From assembly GCA_963703555.1 (NCBI GenBank), contig CAVPEV010000048.1:62001-126000 (forward strand): DNA of 64,000 nt, given 5' to 3'. Position 1 is the first letter of the stretch. Each line of letters opens with the position of its first letter. Shown piece after piece: positions 34,864 through 43,734 of this stretch. Source of the stretch: CAVPEV01 sp963703555 (GTDB taxonomy: Bacteria; Actinomycetota; Actinomycetes; Actinomycetales; Cellulomonadaceae). A program made the translations under genes and the position numbers. A model generated the notes under the pieces. The model did no database searches and was not told the origin of the DNA. It saw only the letters and a list, made by a program, of their open reading frames with translations.

Positions 34864-35076
34864 TTGGCAAGAGACCGCCACGACTCGGTGCGCAGTCACC
34901 AGTCGGAGCCAGGACGCCAGGAGGCAAGCGTCGACGTGGAGCAGGGCGAGAAGAAGCGGTGGTTTGGTCCCAAACGGTTCGGCTTCGGTGTCGGTCCGCG
35001 TCGATGGGCGAGCCTCCTTCTGTTCATCGTCCCGGTAATCGTACTCATGGTCATAGTCCTTCTACTCGGCCGCTGA
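34864..35076 (+). CDS. Small single-pass membrane protein with a DUF5808-like segment
   Basis: About 70 residues. A charged start leads into KKRWFGPKRFGFGVGPRRW, which resembles the DUF5808 motif, then one hydrophobic helix (LLLFIVPVIVLMVIVLLLG) to the end. TTG 34864 is chosen because GGAGG lies 5 bases upstream; GTG 34936 (with AGGAGG further up) is the alternative. It precedes the sdp toxin genes by 140 bp in the same orientation. A role in immunity is possible from position, since no SdpI-like gene is present, but the sequence alone does not show it. Confidence 0.5.
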   Translation: MARDRHDSVRSHQSEPGRQEASVDVEQGEKKRWFGPKRFGFGVGPRRWASLLLFIVPVIVLMVIVLLLGR

Positions 35077-35215
35077 CGCTCCCGGGCTGGACCAGGAAAA
35101 GTCCTCGGGGAAGCGGATCCCGTGACATTTCTAGCACAGGGTCAAAATGCGCGATTACGCGTGCCGCGGGCAGTCCGAGGAGTGGAGGACGCGAAAGAGA
35201 GCAAGGGGCAATACC

Positions 35216-35857
35216 ATGAGGAAGCGCGTGATTGCAGCGACCCTATCGATCGTTCTGGGCGCCTCCCTCGTTGGCGCGGTGGCGGACGGAGCGGCGGCAT
35301 CACCTCCTGTCAGAGCCACCCAGACCCAGACCGGCTCGCAGGTGTCCGAGCAGTACGACGACGACGAAATCACGGCACTCCTCGTCGCCGGGCAGGGCCG
35401 CGCGGCCCAGGAACACCCCGACATCGCCAAGTTCCTGCTCCCTCAGTCCCTCGCCGACATCCCGGAATCCAAGTTCGCTCAGCTCACTCGGGCGCTTCTC
35501 GACATCGACCCGCAGTACCATGCCGGTGTGACCGTGCCGGTCCAGTCCGGCGATCCGTACGCGGTCGAGGGTGCCATCGCTCAACTCAACACTGACCTCG
35601 AAGCCGTGGTCCAGCGCAACGTTGCTTTGAATGGTGCGCGTGTTGTCGCTGACACCGGCGTCGGCACGAACTCGTTCTTCTACGCCACCGACGTGTTGGT
35701 TTACGCACAGGCTGTGGAGACCATCGCGGAGGTGGTCGCGGTTGCTGTCGCGGTCGGTGCCGTCGGTGCGCTGCTCCTCGTTCTCGCCGCGACGACTCCA
35801 GATGCGACCGACTTCGAGCGGCAGCACACCTATGCGGCGATCGCCGCGGCCTTGTGA
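35216..35857 (+). CDS. sdpC: SdpC-like precursor of a sporulation-delaying-protein-type toxin
   Basis: A 213-residue exported protein. Signal peptide at 1-29 (RKRVIAATLSIVLGASLVGA); a soluble middle part (YDDDEITALLVAGQGRAAQE); then a long hydrophobic stretch at about 165-200 (IAEVVAVAVAVGAVGALLLV), equivalent to the membrane-active SDP peptide; and a short polar end (ERQHTYAAIAAAL). In Bacillus subtilis SdpC is cut at both ends by signal peptidase and SdpAB. No Cys pair is present in the hydrophobic part, unlike B. subtilis SDP. ATG 35216 fits the signal; its stop overlaps sdpA as GTGA. The cluster is visibly less GC-rich than its flanks. Confidence 0.82.
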   Translation: MRKRVIAATLSIVLGASLVGAVADGAAASPPVRATQTQTGSQVSEQYDDDEITALLVAGQGRAAQEHPDIAKFLLPQSLADIPESKFAQLTRALLDIDPQYHAGVTVPVQSGDPYAVEGAIAQLNTDLEAVVQRNVALNGARVVADTGVGTNSFFYATDVLVYAQAVETIAEVVAVAVAVGAVGALLLVLAATTPDATDFERQHTYAAIAAAL

Positions 35858-36474
35858 CCCGTTTCCGACACATGTCCGGCGGAACTCTCTTGAGTCTCCC
35901 GAACGGAAGTCGCCCCATGGCCGTCCGTCCGGCCCCGTCAAGCACGGTCGCGCTGCTCTTCGCGATGCTCGTGCTCATCGCGTTCTTCGGCGTCAGCGTC
36001 TTCTACAGCCTTCCCAGTAACGCTCTGAGCACGCGCGACGGTGGGGCTGTACGGACGGCCGTGGCCACCCTCTTTCCCCAGGGCTGGGCGTTCTTCACCC
36101 GAGATCCAGACTCGGAGTCCATTGTCGCCTATGCAGTCCAGGACGACGTCCTGGTCAGCGCGATGACCACGCCGCAGACGCGCGGGTCGAACTGGTTGGG
36201 GTTGTCGCGGGGGCAGCGAGCACAGGGGCCTGAACTCGCGTTCACTGCCGCTGGTTCGGGAACCGAGGCTGGGTCCGACTGTGCGGGCTGGCTCTCTGAA
36301 TGCGCGCCGGCCTATCTGAGCCTCGCACCGGTGCCGTACTCCAACACCTCCCCGATACAGACCATCTGCGGAGACATTGTGCTGGTTCGCCAGGAGGCCC
36401 CGCCCTGGTCGTTCCGCGCCGCCGGAGAGGGACCCCGGGTCTCGTTCGGTCAACACCTGGACGTCCAATGCTGA
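35854..36474 (+). CDS. sdpA: SdpA-family toxin maturation protein
   Basis: A 206-residue protein. One N-terminal membrane helix (VALLFAMLVLIAFFGVSVFY) precedes the family hallmark LFPQGWAFFTRDPDSESI, then NWLGLSRGQRAQGPEL and a C-terminal CGDIVLVRQEAPPWSF. This is the SdpA family, which together with SdpB produces active SDP toxin from SdpC in Bacillus. GTG 35854 overlaps the sdpC stop; ATG 35872 and ATG 35917 are alternatives. Its stop overlaps the sdpB start. The order sdpC-sdpA-sdpB differs from B. subtilis sdpABC. Confidence 0.85.
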   Translation: MTRFRHMSGGTLLSLPNGSRPMAVRPAPSSTVALLFAMLVLIAFFGVSVFYSLPSNALSTRDGGAVRTAVATLFPQGWAFFTRDPDSESIVAYAVQDDVLVSAMTTPQTRGSNWLGLSRGQRAQGPELAFTAAGSGTEAGSDCAGWLSECAPAYLSLAPVPYSNTSPIQTICGDIVLVRQEAPPWSFRAAGEGPRVSFGQHLDVQC

Positions 36475-37532
36475 GTCTCACGATGACAACGCGTGGCGAG
36501 TCGCTGCTGCGGGCCGAGCAGGCGCTGGCAAGGGTAACGATGCGTGCGGAGCGGTTCGATTTCCGCACCCGACAGTTCGCGGTCGGACGCTCGTTGCTGG
36601 CACTGGCCCAGGCGCTCGCCTTGACCTTCACCGCGCCGAACGCGCTCCTGGTCCCCGTCATCGGACAGGATGCCGCGCCCCGGTGCAGCGGCCTGCGCGC
36701 GGCCTCCGCCTATTGCGTCGCCGACGATCTCATACCGCTCGCGGCCCGCCATTGGATGCTGGTGGCATTGTTCCTGCTTGTTGCGTCCGGTGTTTTTCCG
36801 CGCTACACAGGTCCGCTTCACGCCTGGCTCGCCTATTCCTTCGGGTTGTCGATCTCGCTCCCCGATGGCGGCGATTCAGTGGCGTGGTATGTCACGCTAT
36901 TCATCCTGCCGCTATGTCTGGCCGATGGTCGCCGAACCCACTGGCACTCGCCGGCGCGCGCCTTGCGTCCGTGGGTGGGAACGGTGGCCTTTGTCGCATG
37001 GTGAGGTCTGCGGATTGAACTTGCGCTCATCTACGCCGTGAGCGCTGTCTCGAAAATGGGCGTGCCGCACTGGGTTGACGGCACCGCGATGTACTACATC
37101 GTTCGCGACCCGATGTTCGGATCTACGGGACCGGTGGGATGGCTCCTGTACCACGTGACGGATTCCAGTCTCGGCGTCGTCGCCGTCACCTGGGGATCGA
37201 TCCTCGTGGAACTTGCGATAGCGGCCTGCCTGCTGATGCCCGGCCGGATCGGCGGGAAGCCAGCACTGGTCTTGGACATCTGCTTTCACGCCAGCATCAT
37301 CGCTGCGATCGGGCTGTGGAGCTTTGGCTCGATCATGATTGCAAGTGTGCTCGTGGCCACAATTGCCCCTTCTCGGCGCCGCGTATCGAATCAGCCGACA
37401 CAGAACCGTCCGCCGGCGATTCAAGACGATGCGGCGCGCGGAGATGCCGCCGTGGTGGCTCGCGACGAGAAGGCCGTTCCAGCGCGGTCGCCTACTCGTA
37501 GCCGCGACACGTCAACGGTCGCACCTCGCTAG
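36468..37532 (+). pseudogene. sdpB: SdpB-family membrane protein interrupted by one in-frame TGA
   Basis: The frame opens at ATG 36468 (overlapping the sdpA stop) and encodes a polytopic HTTM-like protein (LAQALALTFTAPNALLVPVI, HWMLVALFLLVASGVFP). At 37002-37004 it meets TGA after FVAW. The same frame continues without any shift through GLRIELALIYAVSAVSKM, VPHWVDGTAMYYIVRDPMFG and more helices to a natural stop at 37532. The second half contains the most conserved SdpB motif (HWVDGTAMYY). A single point change (for example CGA to TGA) would explain this. GTG 37038 could restart translation. With the lesion, toxin maturation is probably lost, unless the stop is a sequencing error or is read through. 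Confidence 0.82.
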
Positions 37533-37534
37533 GC

Positions 37535-37557
37535 GCGGAGCGCAGCATGCGCTCCGC
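37535..37557 (+). terminator. 10-bp hairpin after sdpB
   Basis: GCGGAGCGCA-GCA-TGCGCTCCGC is a perfect 10-bp stem with a 3-nt loop, 2 bp after the sdpB stop and 48 bp before the next gene. There is no T-tract. It probably ends the sdp transcript. Confidence 0.65.
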
Positions 37558-37604
37558 CCGACGATGAGCGTCTTGGGCGATGCTGAGATCCTCGGAGGTG
37601 CTGA

Positions 37605-39095
37605 ATGAGGGTGGTCGTGGTCGGCTCGGGCCCCAACGGGCTGGCGGCCGCCGTGACCCTGGCCCGCGCCGGAGCCGACGTCGTGGTGCTGGAGGCCGAG
37701 ACCGTCCCAGGCGGGGGGGCACGCACGCTCGGCCTCGACCTGGTCGACGGGGTTCGGCACGACCTGTGCTCGGCGGTGCATCCGCTGGCGTGGGCGTCCC
37801 CGTTGTTCGCCGAGTTCGACCTGGCCGCCCGCGGCGTGGTGCTGCTGGCCCCCGACGTGTCGTTCGCACACCCGCTGCCGGACGGTCGGGCCGCCGTCGC
37901 GTTCCGCGACCTGGAGGCGACCGCGGCCGGTCTCGGGTCGAGCGGCCAGGCCTGGCGGGGCGTGTTCGCCCCGCTCGTCGACCAGTGGCCCCTCGTTGTG
38001 CGCACCCTGCTCGGTGACATGCGCCACCTCGGTGGCCCGCCCACCCCGCAGCTGGTGGCGACGGCGGCACGGTTCGGCGCCACGGCCGTGCGCCAGGCGG
38101 GCGCGTGGCCGGTGCTGTCCGACGAGGCGGCCGCCCTGTTCGCCGGCGTGGCGGCGCACTCCATGGGCCGGCTGCCGTCGCTGCCCGCGGCCGGCGTGGG
38201 CCTGATGCTGGCCACTCTCGCGCACACTCCCGGCGGCTGGCCGATCCCCCGGGGCGGGTCGGGGTCGATCATCACCGCCCTGATCGCCGACCTGGCGGCG
38301 CACGGCGGCACGGTGGTCACCCAGACCCGGGTCGAGGCGCGCCGCGACCTGCCCCCGGCCGACGCGTACGTCCTGGACACCATCCCGTCGCACGTCGCGC
38401 GGGTCTTCGCCGACCGGCTGAGCCCTCGGGCCCGCCGCCGGCTGCTGGCGTTCCGGCACGGGCCCGGCGTGGCCAAGGTCGACTTCGTGCTGTCCGGCCC
38501 GGTGCCCTGGGCGCACCCGGACGTCGCCCGCGCCGGCACGGTCCACCTCGGGGGCCCACCCGCCGAGATGGCCGCCGCCGAGGCGCAGGTCGCCGGCGGC
38601 CGGCACGCCGACCGGCCGGTCTGCCTGGTCAGCGACCCGACGACCGGTGACCCGAGCCGGCAGGTCGGTGGTCTGCGGCCGCTGTGGAGCTACGCCCACG
38701 TCCCCGCCGGATCGCCTCGTGATGTCACCGCCGACGTCGTCGCGCAGATCGAGCGCTTCGCCCCCGGCTTCCGCGACGTCGTCGTGGCGTCCCGGTGCAT
38801 CCCGGCGGCGCAGATGGCCCAGCACAACGCGAACTACGTCGGCGGCGACATCGCCGGCGGCGCGATCTCGTTGCGTCAGGTCGCCGCCCGCCCGACCTGG
38901 TCCTGGGACCCCTACCCGGTGCCCGGCCTCGAGGCGGTGTACCTGTGCTCCGCCTCGACGCCACCGGGGCCAGGTGTGCACGGCATGGGTGGGCTCGGCG
39001 CCGCCCGGAGCCTGCTGCGCCTTCAGCTGCACCGGGCGCTGCCGGCGCTGGCCCCCGACCGGCCGAGCGCGAGCCTGCGGGGGCGAACGGCCTAG
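37605..39095 (+). CDS. FAD-dependent oxidoreductase of the phytoene-desaturase family
   Basis: A 496-residue flavoprotein. The dinucleotide-binding motif VVVGSGPNGLAAAVTLARAG at residues 4-23, with LEAETVPGGGART after it, is typical of the CrtI/phytoene desaturase-like group. GGSGSIITALIADLAAHGG lies in the middle, and the C-terminal FAD-binding segment is STPPGPGVHGMGGLGAA. The substrate is not evident; no carotenoid genes are near. GGAGG lies 8 bases before ATG 37605. It converges with the ABC permease gene, overlapping it by 4 bases. Confidence 0.88.
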   Translation: MRVVVVGSGPNGLAAAVTLARAGADVVVLEAETVPGGGARTLGLDLVDGVRHDLCSAVHPLAWASPLFAEFDLAARGVVLLAPDVSFAHPLPDGRAAVAFRDLEATAAGLGSSGQAWRGVFAPLVDQWPLVVRTLLGDMRHLGGPPTPQLVATAARFGATAVRQAGAWPVLSDEAAALFAGVAAHSMGRLPSLPAAGVGLMLATLAHTPGGWPIPRGGSGSIITALIADLAAHGGTVVTQTRVEARRDLPPADAYVLDTIPSHVARVFADRLSPRARRRLLAFRHGPGVAKVDFVLSGPVPWAHPDVARAGTVHLGGPPAEMAAAEAQVAGGRHADRPVCLVSDPTTGDPSRQVGGLRPLWSYAHVPAGSPRDVTADVVAQIERFAPGFRDVVVASRCIPAAQMAQHNANYVGGDIAGGAISLRQVAARPTWSWDPYPVPGLEAVYLCSASTPPGPGVHGMGGLGAARSLLRLQLHRALPALAPDRPSASLRGRTA

Positions 39096-40604
39096 AGCCG
39101 GCGGAGGCGACGGCGCAGGCCGACGACCAGCAGGCCCGCGATCACGAGAGCCAGGAGGAGCAGGCCGACCGGCGGGCCCGGGGCCGCGGCGACCGCGAGC
39201 GCGCCGATGATGACGGCGATGAGGAGGGCGTCGGCCTGCCAGAGCGAGACGTTGAGCGAGGACAGGTCGCCGATCGGGCTGGGGATCGGGGTCAGCAGCA
39301 GTACCGGCAGTGGCCCCTTCGCGCTGTCGTAGGCCCGGACCAGCAGCACGACGAGCAGCACCACGCACACCGGCAGCGGCCGGACGCCCACCCCGAGCAC
39401 TGCTGCGCCACCGATGCCCGCCACGAGCGCCGCGACGGCGACGGCCAGCGGGGCGAGGCCGTGGCGGGTGAACAGCGCCAGGGTGGAGTAGGCGTACAGC
39501 GGTGGGGCGACGGCCGCGTCGGTGGCGTGGCGGAACCCGTCGGTCAGTACACCGAGCGCCAGGTAGGCCAGGCCCGCGCCGAGGGCGGCGAGGAGCCACC
39601 CGGTCGGAAGGCTCGTGGCTACGGCGAGCAGGACGACGGCGCCGACGAGAGCGACGATCCCGACGGCGAGTCGCACCGGTGTGCGCGCCGCGCCGACCAG
39701 GTCCCGCACCAGGAAGACGACCGCCGCCGGGCCGCTGCGCACCGCGCGCCACCGTCGACCGACCGACGGGCGCGCCCGCAGCCCGCCGAGGGCGTGCGCG
39801 ACGTCGCCCGACAACGCCGCGGTTCCGGCTGCCCGCCAGCGGGCGGCGTCCTCGGCCAGCCGGGCGCTGCGCAGCCAGTCGAGCAACGGCCGGCCGGCCG
39901 CGACGGCGACGACGGCGAGGAGGACGAGCGTGAGGTCGGTCCCGGCGAACGGCGCCGCGGCCGGGGGCCAGGCCGCCGCGACCCAGCCCCAGGGAAGGAC
40001 TGCCCCGAGTCCCGGGACCACCAGACCGAGCACGCTCAGCGCGGCGATCAACCCGCCGACGAGTCCGGCCACCCGCGGGACGGCGACCTGCCCCGACCAG
40101 CCAGGTCACCGCGCCGATGGCCCCGAAGGCCGCGCACAAGACGACGAACCGTGCCGCACTGGCCAGGCTGGCGACGCCCGCGCCGACCAGGACACCGCCG
40201 AACAGCACCGCGACCGCCAGGAACGCGCCGACCGCGATTGCGGCCTTGGTGGCGAACGGACGGGCCAGCGTGGCGTGGCGCGGCAGGTCGGTGTCGGCCA
40301 GCAGCCGCACGAACGCCGGCTCGAGGCTGACCGGCCCGTACAGCACACCCAGCCACGCCAGGCCGGCCAGCGTCAGACCCAGCACCACGCCGACCACCGG
40401 GACGCTGGCCGGCCCGACCAGGGCCGCCAGCGTGGGCGGGGTGAGCAGCGCGAGCACGACGGCCCGCACGACCGGGAACGCCACCAACGGTGCCATCAGC
40501 GCGGCCAGGTACAGGTTGTAGGCGGTGTCGGACACGCTGCGCCGCTCACCGCGGCCTCGGTAGGCGCGCCGCAGCACGGCCAGCCGCTCACCCGTCGAGG
40601 TCAT
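39092..40604 (-). pseudogene. ABC exporter membrane subunit split by a frameshift
   Basis: Two frames together encode one polytopic protein of about 500 residues. The first part (from ATG 40604) reads SVSDTAYNLYLAALMAPLVA through FVVLCAAFGAIGAVTWLVG and then loses sense near 40100. The second, in another frame, picks up at VAVPRVAGLVGGLIAALSV and runs to RRRLRRL at 39092 with many membrane helices. The shift sits in GGTCGGGGCAGGTCGCC near 40095-40115. The start overlaps the ATPase gene's end by 17 bases. Either the permease is broken in this strain or one base is wrong in the assembly. Confidence 0.75.
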
Positions 40605-41241
40605 CGCCGTCCTCGGCCAAGGTCAGCACCTGGTCGGCGAGCCGGTCCACCAGCGGCCGGCTGTGGCTGGCCAGCACGAGGGTGGCGCCGGCGGCCTTGC
40701 GACGGCTCAGTGCATTGCCGACCAGGACGAGTCGGTCGGGGTCCAGGCGCTGCTCCGGTTCGTCCAGCAGCAGGACCTCGAACGGCCGGGCCAACGTGAC
40801 GGCCAGGACGTACAGCTGGGTCTGACCCGAGGACAGCTCGTGCGGGAACCGAGACGCCAACCGGGCGATCCCGAACTCGTCCAGGAGCTCGTCGGCCTGC
40901 TGCGCCGCCTGGTGGGCGCCCGTGCCCCAGGAGATGGCGATCAGCGTCACGTACTCCCGCAACGTCAAGTTGCGGGCCAGCGGCGGAACCCCGAGCAGCG
41001 AGGCCACCCGGGAACGAAACGCCGGACGACGCTCGTCGGGCGGCAACCCGTCGACGACGACCGTCCCGGTGGACGGGCGCACCAGCCCGGCGAGGACTCG
41101 CAGCAGCGTCGTCTTGCCGGAACCGTTGGGACCGACGACCGCCAATGTCCGTCCGGGCCCCACCTCGAAGCTCACCGGCGACAAGAGCGTCACGTCCCCG
41201 AGCGCGACGCCAGCCTTCTCTGCGCCAATCGTTGCGATCAT
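40588..41241 (-). CDS. ABC exporter ATP-binding protein
   Basis: A 217-residue single-domain ATPase. Walker A VGPNGSGKTTLLRVLAG at about residue 36, signature LSSGQTQLY, Walker B VLLLDEPEQRLD, and switch His in VLASHSR. It has the compact length of exporter ATPases and lies between an ArsR-type regulator (overlap ATGA at 41238-41241) and the broken permease. Start ATG 41241. Its cargo is unknown. Confidence 0.9.
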   Translation of the reverse strand: MIATIGAEKAGVALGDVTLLSPVSFEVGPGRTLAVVGPNGSGKTTLLRVLAGLVRPSTGTVVVDGLPPDERRPAFRSRVASLLGVPPLARNLTLREYVTLIAISWGTGAHQAAQQADELLDEFGIARLASRFPHELSSGQTQLYVLAVTLARPFEVLLLDEPEQRLDPDRLVLVGNALSRRKAAGATLVLASHSRPLVDRLADQVLTLAEDGDDLDG

Positions 41242-41753
41242 GCAGCCGGTGTCCCGGCTGCGACCAGGATCGCCAGCAAGGGGACGACCCGCGTCGGCGG
41301 CATGTCGAACACGCCTCGCCGTGGCGAGACAAGCCACCCGGCAGCCGTCAGCTCCTTCAGGTGGTGATACACCTGGCCTGAGGTTCCCGCATCGAGCTCC
41401 TCGACCAGTGCAGTTGCGGTCGTGACGCCCCGCAGCACCGCCTGCAGGATGCGCAGCCGCACGGGACTGCCCAGGGCGGTCAGTTGGAGCGCGAGATCCG
41501 CCCACTCGCGGTCGAACACGTCGGACGCAGGCTCTCCGTATTGCCAGCGCAACGTCTTCCCGCCGGGGGTCTGCACGCTGCCGACGTACAACACCGCACC
41601 CTGAGGCACTCGAGCCTCGAGGCCGTTCAGGGCCCACAGCGGATCGGTCGCGGATGCAGTCCCGGCCGGCTGCTCGCTGATACGCCGCGCCACGAGCTCG
41701 GCCACCATGGTCTCCAGCGCCGACACGCGCGCCTCAATGCCCTCATCAACCAC
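41238..41753 (-). CDS. ArsR-like winged-helix transcriptional regulator
   Basis: A 171-residue protein. The N-terminal 30 residues form an amphipathic helix (ARVSALETMVAELVAR). The winged helix at about 90-155 holds LGSPVRLRILQAVLRGVTTA and the recognition region SGQVYHHLKELTAAGWL. No metal-binding Cys cluster is visible, so it is not a classical metal sensor. GTG 41753 lies 7 bases after a TAGACT -10 box, indicating a leaderless or nearly leaderless message. It heads the ABC exporter operon and probably regulates it. Confidence 0.85.
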   Translation of the reverse strand: MVDEGIEARVSALETMVAELVARRISEQPAGTASATDPLWALNGLEARVPQGAVLYVGSVQTPGGKTLRWQYGEPASDVFDREWADLALQLTALGSPVRLRILQAVLRGVTTATALVEELDAGTSGQVYHHLKELTAAGWLVSPRRGVFDMPPTRVVPLLAILVAAGTPAA

Positions 41754-41763
41754 GGAAAGAGTC

Positions 41764-41777
41764 TACGCTAAAACGTA
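41764..41777 (-). promoter_or_regulatory. Promoter and candidate operator of the ArsR-like operon
   Basis: On the minus strand TACGTTTTAGCGTA is an inverted repeat (TACG arms) that runs directly into the TAGACT -10 box ahead of GTG 41753. A regulator bound here would block RNA polymerase, which fits autoregulation. Confidence 0.5.
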
Positions 41778-41780
41778 ATA

Positions 41781-41810
41781 CCGTTGCTCGGCGAACCGTT
41801 GCTCGGCGAG
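41781..41810. repeat. Tandem repeat, 2 x 15 bp
   Basis: Two copies of CCGTTGCTCGGCGA (period 15) lie just upstream of the ArsR-type operon promoter. The 248 bp from 41778 to 42025 hold no gene that I can support. Confidence 0.8.
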
Positions 41811-42025
41811 TTGCCACACGAGTACGGGTACCCGCCGCCCAGGGGCACGCACCCATCGTGCACGTTCGGGTCATGGAGTCCATGGGCGGCCGCAGGTTGT
41901 GCCCGTGTCTGTCGCGGCGATGCGTCGAGCGCGTGCCGGGGCGCTACAAGAGACCGTCCACGGCGCTCTCGCCGGGCCCGAAGACGGCCACGACCCCAGG
42001 TCGTGGGCTTGGTGGGGGTTGAGTC

Positions 42026-42117
42026 GTGATCCGGGTCCTGAGTGCCGACGATCACGAGGTCGTACGACGCGGATTCCGGCTGTTCCTCGAACCCGCGCAC
42101 GACATCGAAGTCATCGA
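42026..42117 (+). pseudogene. N-terminal stub of a NarL-type response regulator
   Basis: GTG 42026 opens a frame reading IRVLSADDHEVVRRGFRLFL then EPAHDIEVI, the first helix and strand of a receiver domain with its conserved acidic pair (ADDH). After about 30 residues the sequence changes into the reverse complement of a transposase end and the frame loses sense. The phosphorylation site and DNA-binding domain are gone. The gene was cut by the adjacent IS21-type element. Confidence 0.8.
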
Positions 42118-43231
42118 CGACCGCAGCGGACGCGAAGCCGGCCGGTGCGCAGGCCTGCGCCCAGCCCGGCCACTGCCCGAACGCGCCGGAGTCCTCCACG
42201 GTGACGTGGTCGCCACCCGCCATCGCGATACGGCGCGGGCCGCCACCGGCGGCATCCTGCGAGGCGATGTGGATCTCGCCGCTGCCGTGGCGGGTCGAGA
42301 CGATGACCTGACCTTGAGCCAGTTGAGGTGGGACGGAGCGGACGTTCCCGGCGTAGGCGACCAGGCCCTGCGCGGTGACGGTCCGGGCGACCTGCGTGGT
42401 CACCGGGAACGGCGGGGGGGAACGTCCGCAGCGGCTCGGCGTCAGCGAGCCCGCCGACGGTGGTGGCCCGGTGTGTGCCGTCGACCTCGGGCACGACCTG
42501 GCGGCGTGGTTGGCCTTCTCCACCACGCGCTTGTGGTTCCCGCGCCGTGGCGGGCAGACCTCCACGGTGACTGCGTAGTGCTTGGTCACCGCGGCGAACG
42601 TCGCGGTGACCCGCCCGGTCCCTGGGGGTCGCGACGGTGGACATCCGGTCGAACCGCCAGGCCCACGTCAACCCACCCAGCCGCTGGGCGACCTGGTGCA
42701 ACGCGACGACGAGGTGGGCCTGCTCCTTCGACTCGACCAGCACGCCCCGCCACTTGCTGGAGTGCGACGAGGCACCGACCAGCAGGTGCGCGCTCTTGCC
42801 CCACCCCCAGTGCGCGGGCGGGTCGGGCAGCTCGACCCAGTCCCACTGGGTCTCCGCGCCGGGCGGGTGGTCGATGATCGCCACCGGGCGGTCCGTCAAC
42901 CCCCGGCACGCCTCGCAGACCGGGCGCAGGCCCCGATCGCGGATCTGGCGGGTCAACGTCGAGTGGCCCCCGACCAGCCGAGCTCCTCCAGCTCGTCGGC
43001 GAGCGTGGCGACCTCCAGGTGCGGGTCCTCCGCCAACCTGGCCCGCCCGTACTCGGTGAACGGCGCGAACCCGTCCGGGCCCTGGCGGGCACGGACCCCC
43101 GCGGTCGCCTGCCCGCTCAACTGCGCGCGGATCGTCTTGCGGTCACGACCCAGGTGGCGGGCGATCGCGGCGATCGCCCAGCCCTGCCTGTGCAACTCGT
43201 GCGCGTCGATGTCTTCCTCCCACGTGAGCAT
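42118..43231 (-). pseudogene. istA: Decayed IS21-family IstA transposase
   Basis: From ATG 43231 the protein reads LTWEEDIDAHELHRQGWAIA, AIARHLGRDRKTIRAQLSG (helix-turn-helix). It then shifts frame to STLTRQIRDRGLRPVCEACR, WDWVELPDPPAHWGWGKSAH, LTWAWRFDRMSTV, shifts again to KHYAVTVEVCPPRRGNHKRV, and later to VTAQGLVAYAGNVRSVPPQL. These are the IS21 IstA segments in order, broken by at least three frameshifts and small losses. The C-terminal end is missing where it meets the response-regulator stub. No istB follows. The element is dead. Confidence 0.85.
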
Positions 43232-43632
43232 GAGCAGCACGAGCCCCTTCGATCGGCCGGCGCGTGGTCACAGACCACCAGCCCCGAAGGGGCTCCGCCG
43301 TTCTCGGCGGAGGCACACGGGTGGGGAACTTCAGTGAGCAGGTCTGGGGAGATTCACGTGAGCGCCGTCACCCGCGCAAGCGTGCCGGTGTTCTCGGTCA
43401 CTGTCATCGTCGCATCGAGGTGTCGCGGAACACCGCAGACGGTTCCCGGGAGGTATAGACAGACCGATCACACCCTGCGAGAACGCAGGTCACGATGGGT
43501 ATAGACAAGAAGTGTCGATCGCACCGCAGCGGCTACGGAGCGATAGACAACGGCACCTGTCGGGGCGCGTCGTCGGGTTGTCCCCCGGCCCGGGGCAGCG
43601 TGGACGTCTCTGTCCCACCATGGATGTTCGCC
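43232..43632. mobile_element. Left-end region of the IS21-type element, non-coding
   Basis: The 400 bp upstream of the transposase contains a hairpin-rich segment (AGCCCCGAAGGGGCT at about 43280) and three copies of a TATAGACA or GATAGACA motif at 43454, 43500 and 43542. IS21-type ends carry repeated transposase-binding sites, which these may be. A possible 40-codon frame at 43633-43755 (MSTTAQLVLVAPEPRRRSAV) has no recognisable relatives and overlaps the toxin gene's end, so it is not called as a gene. Confidence 0.45.
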
Positions 43633-43734
43633 CATGTCCACCACTGCACAGCTCGTGCTCGTCGCACCGGAGCCGCGTCGGCGGTCCGCCGTGCCGGAGC
43701 AGGTTCTCAACGTCAACGTCGTGCCCGACGAGCG

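Noticed and set aside
35082..35215. Riboswitch or structured leader ahead of sdpC
   Set aside because: No conserved riboswitch core seen; only ordinary short inverted repeats and a possible promoter.
37002..37004. TGA in sdpB as a selenocysteine codon
   Set aside because: No SECIS-like hairpin is evident just after it, the position is not a Cys in the family motif, and a CGA-to-TGA change explains it more simply.
41781..41810. Two 15-bp repeats as the right end of the IS21-type element
   Set aside because: They lie outside the response-regulator stub, more than 300 bp beyond the point where transposase similarity stops, so they belong to the ArsR operon's upstream region.
42026..42877. Plus-strand frame as an intact response regulator
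   Set aside because: Only the first 30 residues match a receiver domain; the rest is antisense to istA.
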